Shown here: positions 5,230 to 6,060 of the stretch, piece by piece
Layout: each line of letters starts with the position of its first letter
How positions within the stretch are numbered: position 1 is the stretch's first letter
From: Rudanella sp.
Lineage (GTDB): Bacteria > Bacteroidota > Bacteroidia > Cytophagales > Spirosomataceae
Length of the DNA stretch: 6,060 bases
Direction: 5' to 3'
Assembly: GCA_026785985.1 (NCBI GenBank)
Contig: JAJAYX010000338.1
Span: forward strand, 1 to 6,060
The notes under the pieces: model-generated
Databases searched by the model: none
Seen by the model: the letters and a program-made list of their open reading frames with translations, nothing else
What the model was told of the DNA's origin: nothing
Made by a program: the position numbers and the translations under genes

Positions 5230-6060
5230 ATGAACAAACTACTTTCCCTCCTTTTTACGGCCAGCATCATGGCTGCCTGTACGAACCAATCCGACAAACC
5301 GCTTATAACCGGCATCTGGCGGGCCACCGTCCTGACCGCTGGGGGCGAACTGCCGTTTGGTCTTGATATTCAGCCCACGGCCAACAAGAAATCGTTCACC
5401 GTTCATGCCATTAACGGAAAAGAACGCTTGCCGATGGATGCCGCTACCTTTCAGAACGACACCCTTCGAATTCCGATGTCGTTGTTCGATTCGGAGATTA
5501 TGGCTTATGTAAGTGGCAATACTATGCAGGGTATTTGGCGCAGGCAACGGCTTGGTAATCAATATCAAAGCATTCCCTTTGAAGCACAACACGGGTTGAA
5601 CTATCGTTTTACACCCGACGGCCGGCAAGCCTCGGTGAACCTGACGGGTAAATGGAATACCCTGTTTCGCACGCCCGATGGCAAAGATACCACGTTGGCG
5701 GTGGGCGTTTTCGATCAACAGGGCAGCACCATTACCGGCACCTTTCTGACCCCCACGGGCGACTATCGCTATTTGGCAGGCAACGTGGTGGGCGACAGTC
5801 TATTTTTGTCGTGCTTCGATGGCTCACACCTGTTTCTGTTCAAAGCTAAAGCCGAACGCGGTTCAAACCGTACCCTGACCGGCACATTTAACTCCGGCCC
5901 AACTTACGTGGAGAACTGGACTGCCCGTTTCGACCCTAAAGCTACCCTGCCCGATGCGGCCAAATTGACCTATATCAAGCCCGGCCAAAAGCTGGCTTTC
6001 TCGTTCCCCGAACCCAACCGTGGCGACGGACCGGGCAAAATGGTGTCGTTGACCGACGAC
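5230..6060 (+). CDS. Lipoprotein, probably TlpA-like thiol-disulfide oxidoreductase (3' end outside window)
   Basis: The frame runs open from the ATG at 5230 to the window edge, giving 277 residues without a stop. The N-terminus is a lipoprotein signal: MNKLLSLLFTASIMAAC, with a short basic start, a hydrophobic core and lipidation Cys17. Then follow two related beta-rich modules, each starting with a TGxW motif (T27-G-I-W30 and T139-G-K-W142); the first continues GGELPFGLDIQ. A third GTF stretch follows around 218-220. The last part, YIKPGQKLAFSFPEPN and then GKMVSLTDD, resembles the linker that precedes a redoxin/thioredoxin domain in Bacteroidota TlpA-family lipoproteins. The CXXC site would lie past the window, so catalytic function is inferred. 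It would act on the periplasmic side of a membrane, reducing or exchanging disulfides. It lies 30 bases after the hicB-like gene; shared transcription is possible. G+C and codon choice look like ftsI, so this seems native. Confidence 0.82.
   Translation, partial: MNKLLSLLFTASIMAACTNQSDKPLITGIWRATVLTAGGELPFGLDIQPTANKKSFTVHAINGKERLPMDAATFQNDTLRIPMSLFDSEIMAYVSGNTMQGIWRRQRLGNQYQSIPFEAQHGLNYRFTPDGRQASVNLTGKWNTLFRTPDGKDTTLAVGVFDQQGSTITGTFLTPTGDYRYLAGNVVGDSLFLSCFDGSHLFLFKAKAERGSNRTLTGTFNSGPTYVENWTARFDPKATLPDAAKLTYIKPGQKLAFSFPEPNRGDGPGKMVSLTDD

Noticed and set aside
5239..5718. Minus-strand open frame of 159 residues opposite the lipoprotein gene.
   Set aside because: The plus strand has a lipoprotein signal and a continuous frame with family-like motifs; the minus frame has none.

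Overview
The window most resembles a chromosomal segment of a Bacteroidota bacterium, probably of the Cytophagales (Spirosoma-like). This rests on protein character and promoter style, not on a database match. The clues are a short FtsL of the Bacteroidota type, a division penicillin-binding protein (PBP) with one C-terminal PASTA domain, a Uma2 protein of the form common in Cytophagales, a TlpA-like lipoprotein with an N-terminal GxW module, near absence of Shine-Dalgarno sites, and a TAnnTTTG-type -7 box.

Layout: 1-672 (+) is the 3' part of a gene whose product carries a plausible PD-(D/E)XK nuclease core, perhaps a type II restriction enzyme. 667-1263 (-) is a Uma2-family PD-(D/E)XK protein that meets it tail to tail, the two stop codons together forming TTATAA. 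1312-4766 (-) is a tight three-gene block, transcribed right to left as rsmH, ftsL, ftsI. This is the head of the division and cell wall (dcw) cluster. 4767-4917 is a divergent intergenic region with a candidate rsmH promoter, a small hairpin and a near-direct repeat. 4918-5199 (+) is an orphan HicB-like antitoxin. 5230-6060 (+) is the N-terminal part of a lipoprotein probably belonging to the TlpA-like thiol-disulfide oxidoreductases, cut by the window edge.

How the genes work together: RsmH methylates 16S rRNA, while FtsL and FtsI act in the septal peptidoglycan machinery. Their spacings (2 and 18 bases) support one transcript. The usual neighbours mraZ (upstream) and murE (downstream) are missing, and both flanks carry accessory-type genes. 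By hand count on sample lines, the flanks are clearly lower in G+C (about 35-45%) than ftsI (about 57-60%). The best-supported point of interest is therefore a core dcw head bordered by nuclease and antitoxin genes. I see no clear evidence of a wholly new system. No tRNA, rRNA, CRISPR array or insertion sequence was recognised, and no gene-free stretch exceeds 300 bases.
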